Source of the DNA: Carallia brachiata
Lineage: Eukaryota > Streptophyta > Magnoliopsida > Malpighiales > Rhizophoraceae
DNA length: 64,000 nt
Assembly: GCA_021464245.1 (NCBI GenBank)
Contig: JADCRB010000013.1
Span: forward strand, 9,150,895 to 9,214,894
Direction of reading: 5' to 3'
The position numbers were made by a program, and so were the translations under genes. Shown here in pieces: positions 9,990 to 22,354 of this stretch (its first letter is position 1; every line of letters starts with the position of its first letter). The notes beneath the pieces are model-generated. The model was given only the letters and a program-made list of their open reading frames with translations. It did no database searches and was not told where the DNA came from.

Positions 9990-11320
9990 GATGAGTAATT
10001 CCATGAGCAAAGGATGATTGTTGCTCTCTTTTGTCGATATATTAATTTTGATTGTGAAGCCTCCAAGATATATATATATATTTTTAATTGGGTTCGGAAT
10101 TGCAAAATCCCAAATTGTTGTCTTTTGGTTGTCAAGTATTATATGAATTTCCAGCAAATGTTAAATGTAATTAGTGAGAGTGGTTGCTTTAACCATAAAG
10201 CATTATGTATTATTTGTGCTATTTCAGAAAAATTCACAGTTTTTTTATAGGTGCACCAAACACAAAAAAAAGTATTTTTCAACAACATAGCCAAACAATA
10301 AAAAATAATCTATTTTTCTTATAAAATTTTTTTTCAACAAAAATTTTTTTTCACAGACAAATTATTTTCTGACAAATAATGGACCCTAAATGGACCTAAA
10401 GACCCAGACTGACTCTGATACGAAGATCTATTTGACACATCTAATTAAGTGACAGAGTATCTGCCCCGCCCGTATAGACCTAGTCTGCAATTCTTTGCAC
10501 GCATCATTTATATGGCATGTTACATGTATTTGATTACTAACTATAAATGACACCAACCGATTTAATGATATGAAAAAAAATTTATGGTCAAATAATTTTT
10601 TTTTATTATTTTTACATAAATTTTTTTTATGTAATCAAGAACATTTTTTGTGTAACTAAATCGATAAAAAGTAATTTAAAAAATATTATTATTTTTTTGT
10701 TGCACATTTTTCTTATGTGGTTGCACAAAAAATATTTGTAATTACACAAAAAAATACATATAAATATAATAAAAAAAAATTATTTAACCATGTAATAGAT
10801 TCTTAATGATATAATTAACCAGTGCACCAACGTCACCAATACCAAGAGCTCTCCAGCACACGCGGTAATTATAAAATGCAAAGACAATAAAGACTGGTGT
10901 AAACTTTTCTATATTGGCTTTGGGATGCGTGTTTTGAATTTTTAAGTAAGTGGACATGCAGTAAAACAGACTGCTACTGAAGCCAGCTTGGGAGATGCAA
11001 AAGCTTATTCCGGTGATTGTAAGCCCTGACCCGCGTAGAGCAAGTCTGTCGAGGGTGTCAATCGATGTGAAAGTAGAGAAAAAGCACAAGAATAATTATC
11101 CGTATCCATAACAGTTTAGAAATCACAAAAACAAAATTTAATATCGTGAATGTGCGGGATATTGACATTCTAAGAAAAGTGAGGTTTTACACAGAAGATT
11201 ACCCGGCTAATCGGGGCAACCCGTCCTACATTGGCAACTTTTTCGTGCTGGAAGATGTCCAGAGGATAATCTAGAGACAACAAGTCCACAGGTTCACACT
11301 GCTTATTTTACAGCAGAAAA
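9990..11320. other. Intergenic DNA, no gene seen
   Basis: AT-rich sequence with a possible transposon end near 10250-10395 (caccaaacacaaaaaaaag to aataatggaccctaaat, compare 5868) and T/A homopolymers. The stretch 11090-11320 is probably the 3' UTR and downstream flank of the BPA1-like gene on the minus strand. Confidence 0.5.
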
Positions 11321-12273
11321 TCAAAGGATCAAACCTTGAGCAGGTGCCGGCTTCGAAGGGTGGTGCTCGCTTGCATCAGGTGCTTTTGGTGACTCTGACA
11401 GGTGAATCTGTGCAAAGTCGTCGACCACTTTTCTCTTTTGTTCCTCTTCAGCAACTCCTGCCTTTTCTTTTGCCTTCTGACCGACTTCCCCAGCAGCCTT
11501 TGCAACCTTGCTGAATGCCCCAGTTACAAAAGAAGCACCAGTAAAGACATACCGGTTCTTCATTATGGCAGATCCTGCGCTACTTACTTTTTGCTCAGCA
11601 GCGGCAAATGCTGATTTGGTTTTCTCTGAAACCTGAAACTTCTGATCCACTTCCCGAACTTTGTCACTTACAACAACTGTGCCAGCATTAATCTTCTCAG
11701 TGAAGCCTATTTTCTTGTCAAATGAGACAACTTTAGCAGAGGCCGATGAAGTCAACTGGTGCTTCTCATCAAAACTCTTTGCTTTGTTGACTGCATCTTT
11801 GCCCACGATAAAGCCCTTAGCAAGCATACTGCTAACCACATCCTCTCCTGCCTTTCTCAATACAGATTCAGCACCACCTGGAGTTTTACTTTGAGTTGCC
11901 TGCAGAAATTTCAGCAATTATGAGCAAACAATGACATAGAGTACCGAAAAATGGAAGTTCTTACAACCATCTTACAGCAGGGGTTAAAGCATCAGGTGGC
12001 AGCTGGTAATCTGGATCCAGAGTCACAGTGACAGTCAAATCAACTATCGTTGCTCCCTGACAAAAGAAACAATCTTGAGAGAAACTTTATCACATGTTGC
12101 ATGCAAAAGGAGATCACATACTTGGTCCAGAAATGCCACATCCACATCAGACGATTCACTAATGAAAAGTTCTAAAATCTAGCAATAATTGCTATTTCAT
12201 GGTCAAAGATAGAAATAGTTACAACAAGATTGTTAGTCTAGGCAACTGAGTTGACCCGCAACCAGTATGACTG

Positions 12274-12305
<32 letters not shown>

Positions 12306-14535
12306 CACACACAGACACACACACACACAGAGATTTCATTGTTTGTAGCATAATCCGCTGTGCTTTATGTTAACATCAAGTAAGACAAGCAAGGCAATCA
12401 AAATGGAGGGAAATGTACTCCTTTAAGGCAACTGTCATATAGTTGTTAATACAAACAGTCAAAGAATTCAATAATTTACATAAGCCCTAGGCTCACAGTG
12501 ACAAATTCAGCCAAAGGAGGAGTATTGGTTTCATGAGCAAAAGCAGTCTCAAATGACCAAATAATGCTAATGGTACCCACATGGTTCTGTTGCAAAGCTT
12601 TGAGTCAACAAACACACAAAAATCTGGTGAATTTAATTTGAGGTTATTTCGGCAAAGCAATTAATTATCAAAACCAATATGGCAATTTGTTGATTTAAGG
12701 AACATGGTCAGTCATAAATTCATGAGGCAGAAATTGGTAAAAGGAACACAAAGGAAAATGATGACAAGTATATAGTGACACAAAAATAAATTAATTACCG
12801 AAAGAAGAACAGCAGTTTCTGCTCCTTGATGATCTTTGAAGGTAACATATCCAACTTGAGAATGCTCATTATCACTGTATATGAATACGAATAGTGATAT
12901 ATGAAACAAATATTGCAAACAGACGTGAAATACTCAGAAAATCAATGACACATTACCTTCTCATTTCAACATATTCAATGTCACCAGAAAAAGAAAAGAA
13001 CTCTTTGATGTCTCGCTGAGTTGCTCGCAGAGAAACATTACTGACTTTCACAGTTCTTACCTGCAACAAGCACAGAAAATCAACTAAGATCTAACAGTGC
13101 AATAGAGACATAAATAAATAAACTTCCAACAAAACTTGGCACATCAGATTAAATTCTTTTATATTCTTGGCCCTGCATCCCAAACCCAACATGCGACATA
13201 TTGCAATCAGGATTTATAGGTCCGAATGGTAGATGAGCCTACTTTCCCTTCATCTATATGTTTCTCTTTTCCTTTTTCCATTATCAATTGCAATAATAAA
13301 AAAATAAAAAAAACCGTTAATGTTTAATTGCCTGCATTTTGCTTCACTTTCTTTGGAAACTTTTGACAACCAAGTTTCAACATCCTCAATAACTTATCAG
13401 ATAGAGAACCATGATAGAATCATAAATGTTGCAACTTCATTTCATTACAACGCAAGACGACTGAGAAACCACCACTGAAGTTGGTTCCCATGGATATCCA
13501 CTCCTAGACATTAAAATCGCAGTTCTACGTTCATGATCCAAGCTAGTCTTTAGGTCACTAAATAAAAGTAAATAAGAAAATTAAAGTTTCAGTTCTATAA
13601 GGTAGAAATAATGAAAATATTGGAATCACATTATTTAATACGAAGGGTGAAAGAAAGTCCGCAAAGTTACATCCAAAATCAATTGGTAACAAAGCAATGA
13701 AAGGAAATACAAATGTCGTGGGGCAATAAAACCATCAGAGAAGTGAGGTAAATTGAGCCAAAATTATCAAAAACTTCAGACTCACACTTGAAATTTCTCA
13801 ACAGGTGAGCTACGCAAACAAAAAACAAGCTATAAAGACCAACCTATCGATCCTCAAAAAAGCTCGAAACAGAGAAAAACCAGTCTAGTAATAGCCAGAC
13901 CACCAAAAGATATTTCCATTATTCGCACATGTAAGTGAAACTTTTTAGGCACAAAAGTTCCAGCACTAAAGGTTACACAAATCATAAAACTGCTGTTGTC
14001 ACAACAGCAGTCCCTCATCATCTATCAAACACGAAACGAAACGAGAATTATTTGACCGATTTTCCGAATAAATTAACATGGAAACTACTAAAAATGAATC
14101 CTCGCCGCCGACATAATTCCATTCAGAGGAGGCCTGTTACCGAATTTAACTGAATTCACGGGATCTAAATATCAGCTCAAATTCTGCATTCAATATTAAC
14201 AACCAAAAACAATCTATACCAAAATTGTTTAAAAAGAAAAAAAAAACAACGGAGCTAAAATCAAACAACCAAAATCCAGACCTAAATTGATTGTGCTTTC
14301 CAGGTCAACTTAAACAGATTTATAAAAAAAACAAAAACAAAAACAAATAGAAAGAGAGAGAGACAACGAAAATAGCGCAATTTCAACTCAAAATCGAGCA
14401 ACAGAAAATAATAATAAAATTAATAATAATAACGAGCAGATCTAACTGGCGCCGGTGAATAAGGTGTCGGAAACAAAGAAAAATAATTAAAATGATGAGC
14501 CAATTTGATTAAAGGCAAGCTTTACTAACCGACAT
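11321..14535 (-). CDS. BPA1-like RRM protein (ACD11-binding partner family)
   Basis: Five exons: 14530-14535 (only ATGTCG), 12957-13060, 12799-12874, 11976-12056 and 11321-11899. All have GT-AG borders and together give 281 residues. Residues 1 to about 80 form one RNA-recognition motif (VRTVKVSNVSL ... DIKEFFSFSG ... VGYVTFKD ... TAVLLSGATI). The rest is Lys/Ala/Glu-rich and helical, with repeats around FDEKHQL, FDKKIGF and DQKFQVSEK, and ends in a Ser/Pro/His-rich tail. This matches the plant BPA1 family, whose founder binds the sphingolipid-transfer protein ACD11 and restrains defence cell death. Intron 1 (about 1.47 kb) holds the duplicated block shared with 2795-3405. Intron 3 has adjacent CT and CA repeats. 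The tiny first exon is unusual, but the splice joins the conserved MSVRTVKV start exactly. Confidence 0.92.
12274..12330. repeat. Compound (CT)n-(CA)n microsatellite
   Basis: About 28 bases of CT repeats followed by an interrupted CA repeat, inside intron 3 of the BPA1-like gene. Confidence 0.9.
13122..13555 (+). repeat. Paralogous copy of block 2795-3405, without the SINE
   Basis: Collinear with 2795-3405 and lying in intron 1 of the BPA1-like gene. At 13310-13322 it shows the uninterrupted target sequence corresponding to the SINE insertion at 3008-3152. Substitutions are scattered, so the duplication is not very recent. Confidence 0.85.
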
Positions 14536-17500
14536 GGCGAGCGGGTTTCGGTGATGGGGGAAACGAGAGAAATGAAACGCAGCGTTTCACAGAGACAGAG
14601 AGAGAGAGAGAGACGGAGAAGGGGAGGAGGAGGGAGGCTTTAGAAGGATGCGGCGCGGGGAAAGTGGGACACACCGCCGGCAGTCACGGCACGTGCGAGG
14701 AGGATTAACAAGCTTCATTTACGCGTTTCTGTCACGTGCAACTATTTATTTCCGTTTCTTTTTCTCTTTGCGTTTTGGGTCAAAATTGTACTGATATCTG
14801 CTGAACTATTAATTGTCCTGTAATTCTAATGAGCACATGGGCTGATTGAGCGGTTAAAAATTTGACTGTTATCACTTTTTTTTTTTTTTAAGTTTAAATT
14901 TTATTGCTTATTATTGAATTTTTTTAATTAAATAATATATAAATTTTTATTATAAATTATTAGTAGTCTGTAAGTGTCTTCTATCCCTAATATAAATGTA
15001 CTGTTTTACCTTTTAAATTTTTGTTAATAAAAAAATTATTTATGCTTTAAAATTTTGTCTTTGAGTCTTACTAAGTATGTATTTGTTTTCTATGGCCTTT
15101 TGGCTTCGTTTGTACTGAAACAAATGGTAACCTTTTGTGGTCATAATGTGTGGCAGAAAATGAAAGAAAAAATATTTTTTTTACGGTGTTTCAGCCTCCT
15201 TTGTATGAAAAGAAAACGCAAATTTGGTTACAAGGTATGACAGAAAGTGACAGTGAAATTATGCTTTTATTAATTAGATATAATACAAGAAAAATAGTTT
15301 ATTTTTTATTCCAACAATTTTACAATATAATCATAAAAAAATGTACACATGGTCTAATGTAAAAATTAACAGATATACATACATTTTCTTTCAAAATAAT
15401 TATAACCTTGTATTTGATATGGACCATAATAAGTTATTCTTAGAGAATTAGTGCTATTAAGGTTTTTATTTTTTTTGTTCCATAATTCATTTTGCAAAAT
15501 ATTAAATTGTTAAATGTAAAATAGCTCATAATATATCATCTAAAAGTCCTACGTTGAATCAGGACGGGTAACCTAAACCACATTGAATTTTTTGTTGAAT
15601 TAATTAAAGTGAATCTACCAAAGTTTTGAGTGAAAAACTTCTTTACTTAGCCATTTAATTTTATAGAAACTTAATTAACTTTTTTTTATACATAAAAATG
15701 AGAAACTAGATAAGGGTGTCATTTCACCATAACGCTAGAAGGATTATACTGGTAGTATGGTATACGACCAAACAAGCTAGTTTATGTTTAACCTCACTAA
15801 ACGAGAACAATGAATTTATAACTTGCATGATACAAAATGAATCTTTTAAACACTAAACCACAACAAACAGTGACATTTAATTAAATCTTAACTCTTTATT
15901 AAAAACGAATGTTTTGTATTGGTGGAAACATTTCTTCACGTAATTAACCCAACCTCTTTTATTGTTATACAAACTTTTTTTTATGTCAGTTACCCACTTC
16001 TTTCTTGCCTGTGAATTGCTCATCAGTTATTATTAATTTGATTTTCCACTTACATATGAAACTTGTAAGGCTTGACTCAATGATCATAATATATTATTTA
16101 CTTGATTGCACTGAAAAAATGAAAGAGAAAAGAGTGAGGAATATTTGTAAGTGTGTAAAGAATATTAAATATTGTATTAGCTAGCCTTTTGGATTAATGT
16201 TGTTAAAGGATTCTTATACAAGCATATATTGAAATATATCTTATAAATAAATGATGATGCGTTTTAATTACATTCATTTTCAATATAGAACTAAGTTCTA
16301 ATTGACTTTTCTCTAAAGTTAGATGATTAATTTTAAAAGATCTCTATCAATCAAAATCTCAAACTAATAAAAACAAGAAGATTATTAGGTCTTCAATTTC
16401 TCAATCTTAAATTTAAGCTCTGGATTTTATGTTATTTCATATTTGGATCATTTCAGATATTAGATACTTAAAAAAAAAGAAAAAGAGATCTTTGTTATTG
16501 CATTATATTTACTGTTTGAGATTATTTATTATTTCGAGTGCATTTACTTTAAGTTTTAGAAAAAATGAGAATGTGTTAAAAGTAAACTAATATCAAAAAG
16601 TCACACCAGTGCTTAATTAAAAAAAAAAAAAGGAATCAAACTCTTGCACAGTAATAATAATAAGTTTTTCAACAAAATACCAATTTAAAAAAAAACTACA
16701 AAAAAATTAACTATTATCCCTTCGATGCTCCTGGTTTTGTTTTTGTTTTTGTTTTGGTTTTTTATTTTTTTTTTAAATTAGGAATTTGCCCTTGTTATTC
16801 CCTCTACGGTCTATCCATCTCCATTCTCATAAATTATATACTCCACAATATTAGAATTTAAGGTTTTTAAGATGAAAGTCTAAATTCTTATTATAATAAT
16901 ATTTTCTAACATTATATTTGGAAGAGGAAAAGAGAAGGAGAGAGAAAAATGAGTGACAAGGGGATAATGCTTGTGTTGAACAAATGTTTTGGACTAGAGA
17001 AAAGTAGTACTCTTTCTTAACCACCCATCTAAACATTTTTCCTAAAATTAGAAGAAAATTTGCTAATTTTTTTATTATTTTTAGTTATATAAAATAAAGG
17101 GTTTTTACTATAAAGAATATAAAATTAACTTGATCATACATACTATTTTTTGTTCCCTCTCTTTTCACTTTTCTTAAATAATTTTTTTTTTAAGTTTTCT
17201 TCCTTCTATTACTTTTTTTCAATTATAACAGAAGATAAATTTTTTTTCTGTCACCTAATTTTTTTTCTCATCTACCTGTTTTCTTTAATTTTTCTCTCTT
17301 TCTATTTTCATATTTCGGCAAGGAAAAAAGTATATAACCCACACTATGTGCTGTCCAAATATTTGTTCGAACAAAACGAGAATGTATTTTTTTAAAATAA
17401 TTGTAAAATTTTTTATAACAAAAATATAAAAAATAAAACTCATTAATTTTTTTGATTATAAAAAATTTTACAATAATTTCAAAAAATTCCCAATTCCTTT

Positions 17501-18177
17501 TAATTCGGCAATAGTTTGGAAAACATATGTTTGGATCCAGACCCATATTCTTTTCCGTTTGGGAGGTCAACTACGTAGACACATATGAGTAGATATAAAT
17601 AAAATACATAATTAATTTAATAATATTTAATAATTTATTTTTTAAAAAAATTTAATAAATATTTTATAATTTAACAATATAAGTCTCCACGTGCCATCGT
17701 ATTCTCTCCTGATTGAGGTACATTTCTTTTTCATTTGAAAAATGTAGAGTACAGATTTTACGTCTCTCTCACCACTGGCAGTGCCAATTGTTTTCTACCA
17801 CGTGTCGCACTTCCTTGGCTCCACATCAACGTGCCGGCACAGACAGGCACATACCGCACAGCCCGCCTCTCCCCAAAAAAACCCGAAAAAACCAAACACA
17901 CACCAACTCGGATCGGTCCTCATTTAAAAATAAAAAAAAATTTAATCCTCGCTGTCATGTTAGCTTCCGAATCCAAATTTCGCCTGTCTGCGGCGTGCCT
18001 TTATACCGAATCTAACCATCTTAATTCCTATTCTGGTTCCTTCCCGTTCCCGTAACCAAACGCCGGCTTTCATCCGAGGGGGAAAAAGTGCCTTTGTCGG
18101 TGGTGGTGGTGCAGCGCCGGGGGAGGACGGCGACGATTCTCGCACCGAATTTGCAATTGAAAGATTGAATTAGAATT
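14536..18177. other. Promoter regions and intergenic DNA between BPA1-like and SYP2 genes
   Basis: 14536-14700 is the GC-richer 5' flank of the minus-strand BPA1-like gene, with GA repeats at about 14596-14613. 14760-17700 is AT-rich with no supported gene; an AT-rich repeat tract at 17580-17680 resembles 3620-3760, 4020-4110 and 32930-33040. 17700-18177 is the C-rich promoter and leader of the syntaxin gene. Open frames across 17713-18145 are leader shadows. Confidence 0.6.
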
Positions 18178-20631
18178 ATGAGCTTTCAAGATCTCGAGGC
18201 GGGCCGGCCGTTGGCGGCGTCGCGGAGGGAAATGATCAACGGGAAGCAGGACGCCACGCAGGCCGTCGCCTCCGGAATCTTCCAGATCAACACCGCCGTC
18301 TCCACGTTCCAGCGTCTCGTCAACACCCTCGGCACCCCCAAGGACACCCCCGAGCTTCGCGAGAAGCTGTGCGTTTCCGTTTGTTTTCTCTCTTTTTCTT
18401 TTTTTTTTTAATAATTTATATGATCGGATTGGATTCTTCGTGTTTTTCTCTCTCTTTTTTTTAATTAAAAAATTCATTTTTATTTTAGTTTTTTAATTAA
18501 TTATCATGTGAGATTTTGTAGTTATGTGCTGTTTGGATGTAATTGATTTTATTTGGGGAGAAAATGCGTTTGAATTCTTGTTTCATGTAGTATCAAGAGA
18601 AGTGTTTGCTTTGTATGTGATCATATGATTAAACAGAAAAGATGTGTTAAATCTAGGGTTTTAGGAGATGGAATTGTTTATTTGTGTTTGGTAAATGTTT
18701 GTGCAAGAAGGTTGTGTAAGCAATGTTTTTTCTGATTAATCTTTATTGTGAATTTTGCTCTTGCCTGATAGGCACAAGACAAGGATGCATATTGGGCAAT
18801 TGGTGAAGGATACTTCAGCTAGACTTAAACAAGCTAGTGAAACAGATCATCACATTGGAGTCAGTGTAAGTTTGTTCTTCATCTATACTTATTTTTGTTT
18901 ATTAAATTAATAGTATCCCCGCAGAAATTTGTTATTTCACAGCAGGACTTTTAATTTCTAGTAAACTTGATATATTATCTGACTCATGTATTGGATTTTC
19001 ATTTTATGTTCTTTGTTTTGTTTGTTTTTTTAATGCAGCAAAGCAAAAAGATAGCTGATGCTAAACTTGCAAAAGATTTTCAAGCAGTGTTAAAAGAATT
19101 TCAGAAGGCTCAACGGCTCTCTGCTGAGCGTGAAACGGCATATACCCCATTTGTTCCCCAGGCAGTTCTTCCTTCCAGGTGATTGTCTTATAAGGCCATA
19201 AAATTGTGTGATTTTATTTGAGAGTTTCATACATATGCTTCTCAAAATGAATCGGTTGTCACAGAATAAAATATTCCAGAATATTTTCGCAGAATATTTT
19301 GGCAATGTTTAATTTGTTGTGTAGTTGTTAATTTCTTTATTAAATATGTTCTTAATGGTGATTTTTTACATGCTTTGTGCAGCTATACAGCTAGTGAGGT
19401 AGACATAAGCTCAGATAAAACTCCAGAACAGCGTGCCCTTCTTTTAGAGTCAAGAAGGTGAGTACCGTTAACAAACATATGCTAAAGTGACGTTTGGTCT
19501 GTTAACAGATCGTCAAAATTTTCAATTATAAGCCTTAAAGTGGTCTGAAGATTATGACAAACTTTCAGTCAATGTTCTTCATCCACAATATGTTAAGAGT
19601 GAGCCCTAAGTGGTACTGGGTATAAAAAATTTTTTGCACAGAATTTCACTTTTTGACCATTTCCAGTTTGACTGGCAAATGGTTCGCCGACCTTTTGTTG
19701 CCAAATCACGAGATCGAGTTCCTTTTAGCCTCAATTTGTCTTCATTTCTGTAGATATAATGGTGCTTAATAAATTTATAACCTGGTTTATCCTTAGCTCT
19801 TACATGTTTTTTGCTGTAGACAAGAAGTCCTGCTACTCGACAATGAAATTGTCTTTAATGAGGCAATTATTGAGGAAAGGGAGCAGGGAATACACGAAAT
19901 TCAGCAGCAGATTGGAGAGGTGAATGAGATTTTTAAAGATCTTGCTGTCCTTGTGCACGAGCAAGGAACTATGATTGGTACATCCATCTTTTTCTTGGTG
20001 GAACTTTTTCTTCAGATATTTTGAATTTGTCATGTTTCAGATGATTTATTAAGTTGCTGACTTTTATCTGTTGTTGGATGTGTTGCAGATGATATTGGCT
20101 CCCATATTGAAAATGCCCAAGCAGCAACTGCTCAGGGGAAAACCCATCTTGTGAAAGCAGCAAAGACTCAAAGATCAAATTCATCACTGGTAATGTCACA
20201 GTATTCTAGTGATCTTTTTTCCCTCCTCTTTCTGCCCCCTCCCCTCACACATGCACTTAGATGTACATGTTGTTGAACGCAAAACATTGACTCCAAACAT
20301 TCTTTGTGCATCTATCTCTTGTATCTGTCCAATTGATTAGGCACCATAAAATTATTTTGTAAGCAGCCCTGCTCGGAAGGCCAACTTAGTTTTCTAGATA
20401 TTTCATGTATAGTTCTATCTGGATCTTGCTTTTTATAATAGATTATTCTCTTTACGGAGGAATATTGTCTTATTCATATCCTACATTATTGAGATAAATG
20501 CTGAATTTTCCATTTTTTCCCATCTCAAGTGCTACATTCATAACGAATCTGTCTTTGCACTGCAGGCCTGCTTGCTTTTGGTCATTTTTGGAATCGTGCT
20601 TCTCATTGTGATCATAGTGCTTGCAGCCTAA
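18178..20631 (+). CDS. SYP22: SYP2-type Qa-SNARE syntaxin (SYP22/VAM3-like)
   Basis: Seven exons: 18178-18368, 18772-18865, 19039-19178, 19383-19457, 19820-19977, 20089-20189 and 20566-20631. They keep frame and give 274 residues. The N-terminal half is the Habc helical bundle (from about residue 28). The SNARE helix spans about residues 178-240, with the central zero-layer glutamine at Q215 in [11 protein letters not shown] single C-terminal membrane anchor follows at residues 254-274 ([21 protein letters not shown]), with almost nothing beyond it. The opening [11 protein letters not shown] and the length fit the SYP21/SYP22/SYP23 group, which drives fusion at the prevacuolar compartment and vacuole. 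I favour SYP22, but the paralogues cannot be separated with certainty. The gene looks intact. Confidence 0.93.
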
Positions 20632-22354
20632 AGCAAAGGTTATGGTGCAGCCTAATCCAAAAGTTCTCCATGATTTTTCCATCGAACCATATCTGGGGCC
20701 GTTTGGCAACAAGATAGTGAAGATTTTCACTGATTCCTTTGTTTATGGTCTTTTACAAGATAATGGCTGACACTCAATGCTGGTCGGAGGTGGTGTATAC
20801 TGTATGCTGCGATAATATTATGTTGTTTTGTTTGAGTTGGGGGTGTTTGCTTTCTTTCATATTTTTGCGTCAATGGCTTCTGAAGCAGTGTTACAGCTTC
20901 TGTATGTGTCCTTAATAACAAAATTTAACAGGATCAGTGTCTACCAATTCTTTGGTTTCTTATGATCTATTTATAATTCTGTTACCTTTGTGTCCATTCA
21001 TTAGCAAATTGGCATGGTCGTCTGTATTTATTTTGTGAAAAATCTTTTAGATGAACCTATTGTTTGCATTCACCTTATAGAAATTTTGCTTTCCTCAAAA
21101 ACTGATGTGATGAGAATTTCATGGGACAAAGTATTTATTATATTGTTTTAGGGTTGATGGTGTTAGAAATAAAAGCAATGCTGAAGAGGCAGGTAAGAAC
21201 ATAGAGTATTTGGATTCAGTCTATTGATTTGGTCTAAAATTATGTTACGGAAATGGTCTGCCAAAAATAAATTTTCACGATTTTGGCATTTGAGACCCAT
21301 TCAACTCTTATTTTATAGCAATCTTTATGCTATGGACGCTAACACGAAAATTGGTTGGGTTTGTTCCGAATGCTTAGGATAATATGAAAAATGATCAAGT
21401 ATCCGGTTGAGTCAGAATGTCGACAAGATTATAACTGATTCCAACAGAGTTTTGCTTCCTGGAAGAATACTATCAAAGTTTAACTGTTAGCAATAGTTAG
21501 CTTACAACGGCTGCACAAAATCTTGCATTTGTATGTGTTGCGGCATGTAAATAACGATCAAGTTAAAAGTTGGTTGCTGGCAACCTGCAAGAGCAACAAT
21601 CTCACTTCTGTAAGACAACTATCCTAGAACTCCGTAACCTTGTAGAGTTGCAGTGATACTAGAGCTAGATTTATATGTTTTCAACAAACCAAGTATCATT
21701 GCTAGGGGCACGGTCCTCCGCCCTCTGATGTTATTGTGAATAATATAAATATATGCAAAAATTGTAATTGGTTGTGCAACGAAATCGATAAAATATGTAA
21801 CAGTATCGGTAGATTATGTAACAAGCAGGAAATAAACATAATAACATCCTGTATATATACTATTAGTATGGCTAACTGAATCGTATGTTGTGCCTGACAA
21901 CAAGAACTGAATCTGTTTCGGAAGAAAACTTCTAGGATCGGTTCTATCTGTTTTTCCCTTGTTTTTCAATTGAAAGTTGTGGGCTTGACGGGCCAGAGGG
22001 GTGCAACTAGACTTGACCACGAATTGGGTTGTGAACCAATTTTAGGCCGCAACCAACAGTTCAGGTTCTAGCAAATTGTGAACCTTAATCGAACCATCCT
22101 ATCTGCAGTTCAAAACAGAAATCCATGTGGACTGTCCGGACCAAACCTGCCCTGTGGTCAGGCCTATGTTCAACCGTTCACTCAGGCCCAACAAAGCAAA
22201 AGCAATTTTTATTACCCCTCTCTCGCTCTCTTCAGTGATTGTTCGGTTGGGCTTGAAGGAAGCTTCTCTTTTTGGCAACCGGAAATTTAACAAAAAAGAA
22301 AGTCTTTATCTTTTCCAGAAAAACCAAAAAAAAAAAAAAAGCAGAGAAAACGAA
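20632..22354. other. 3' flank of syntaxin gene and leader of next gene
   Basis: 20632 to about 20950 reads as 3' UTR. 20950-22050 shows no supported gene. 22050-22354 is the likely promoter and A-rich leader of the small gene starting at 22355. Overlapping frames around 22078-22540 on both strands are shadows. Confidence 0.5.
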
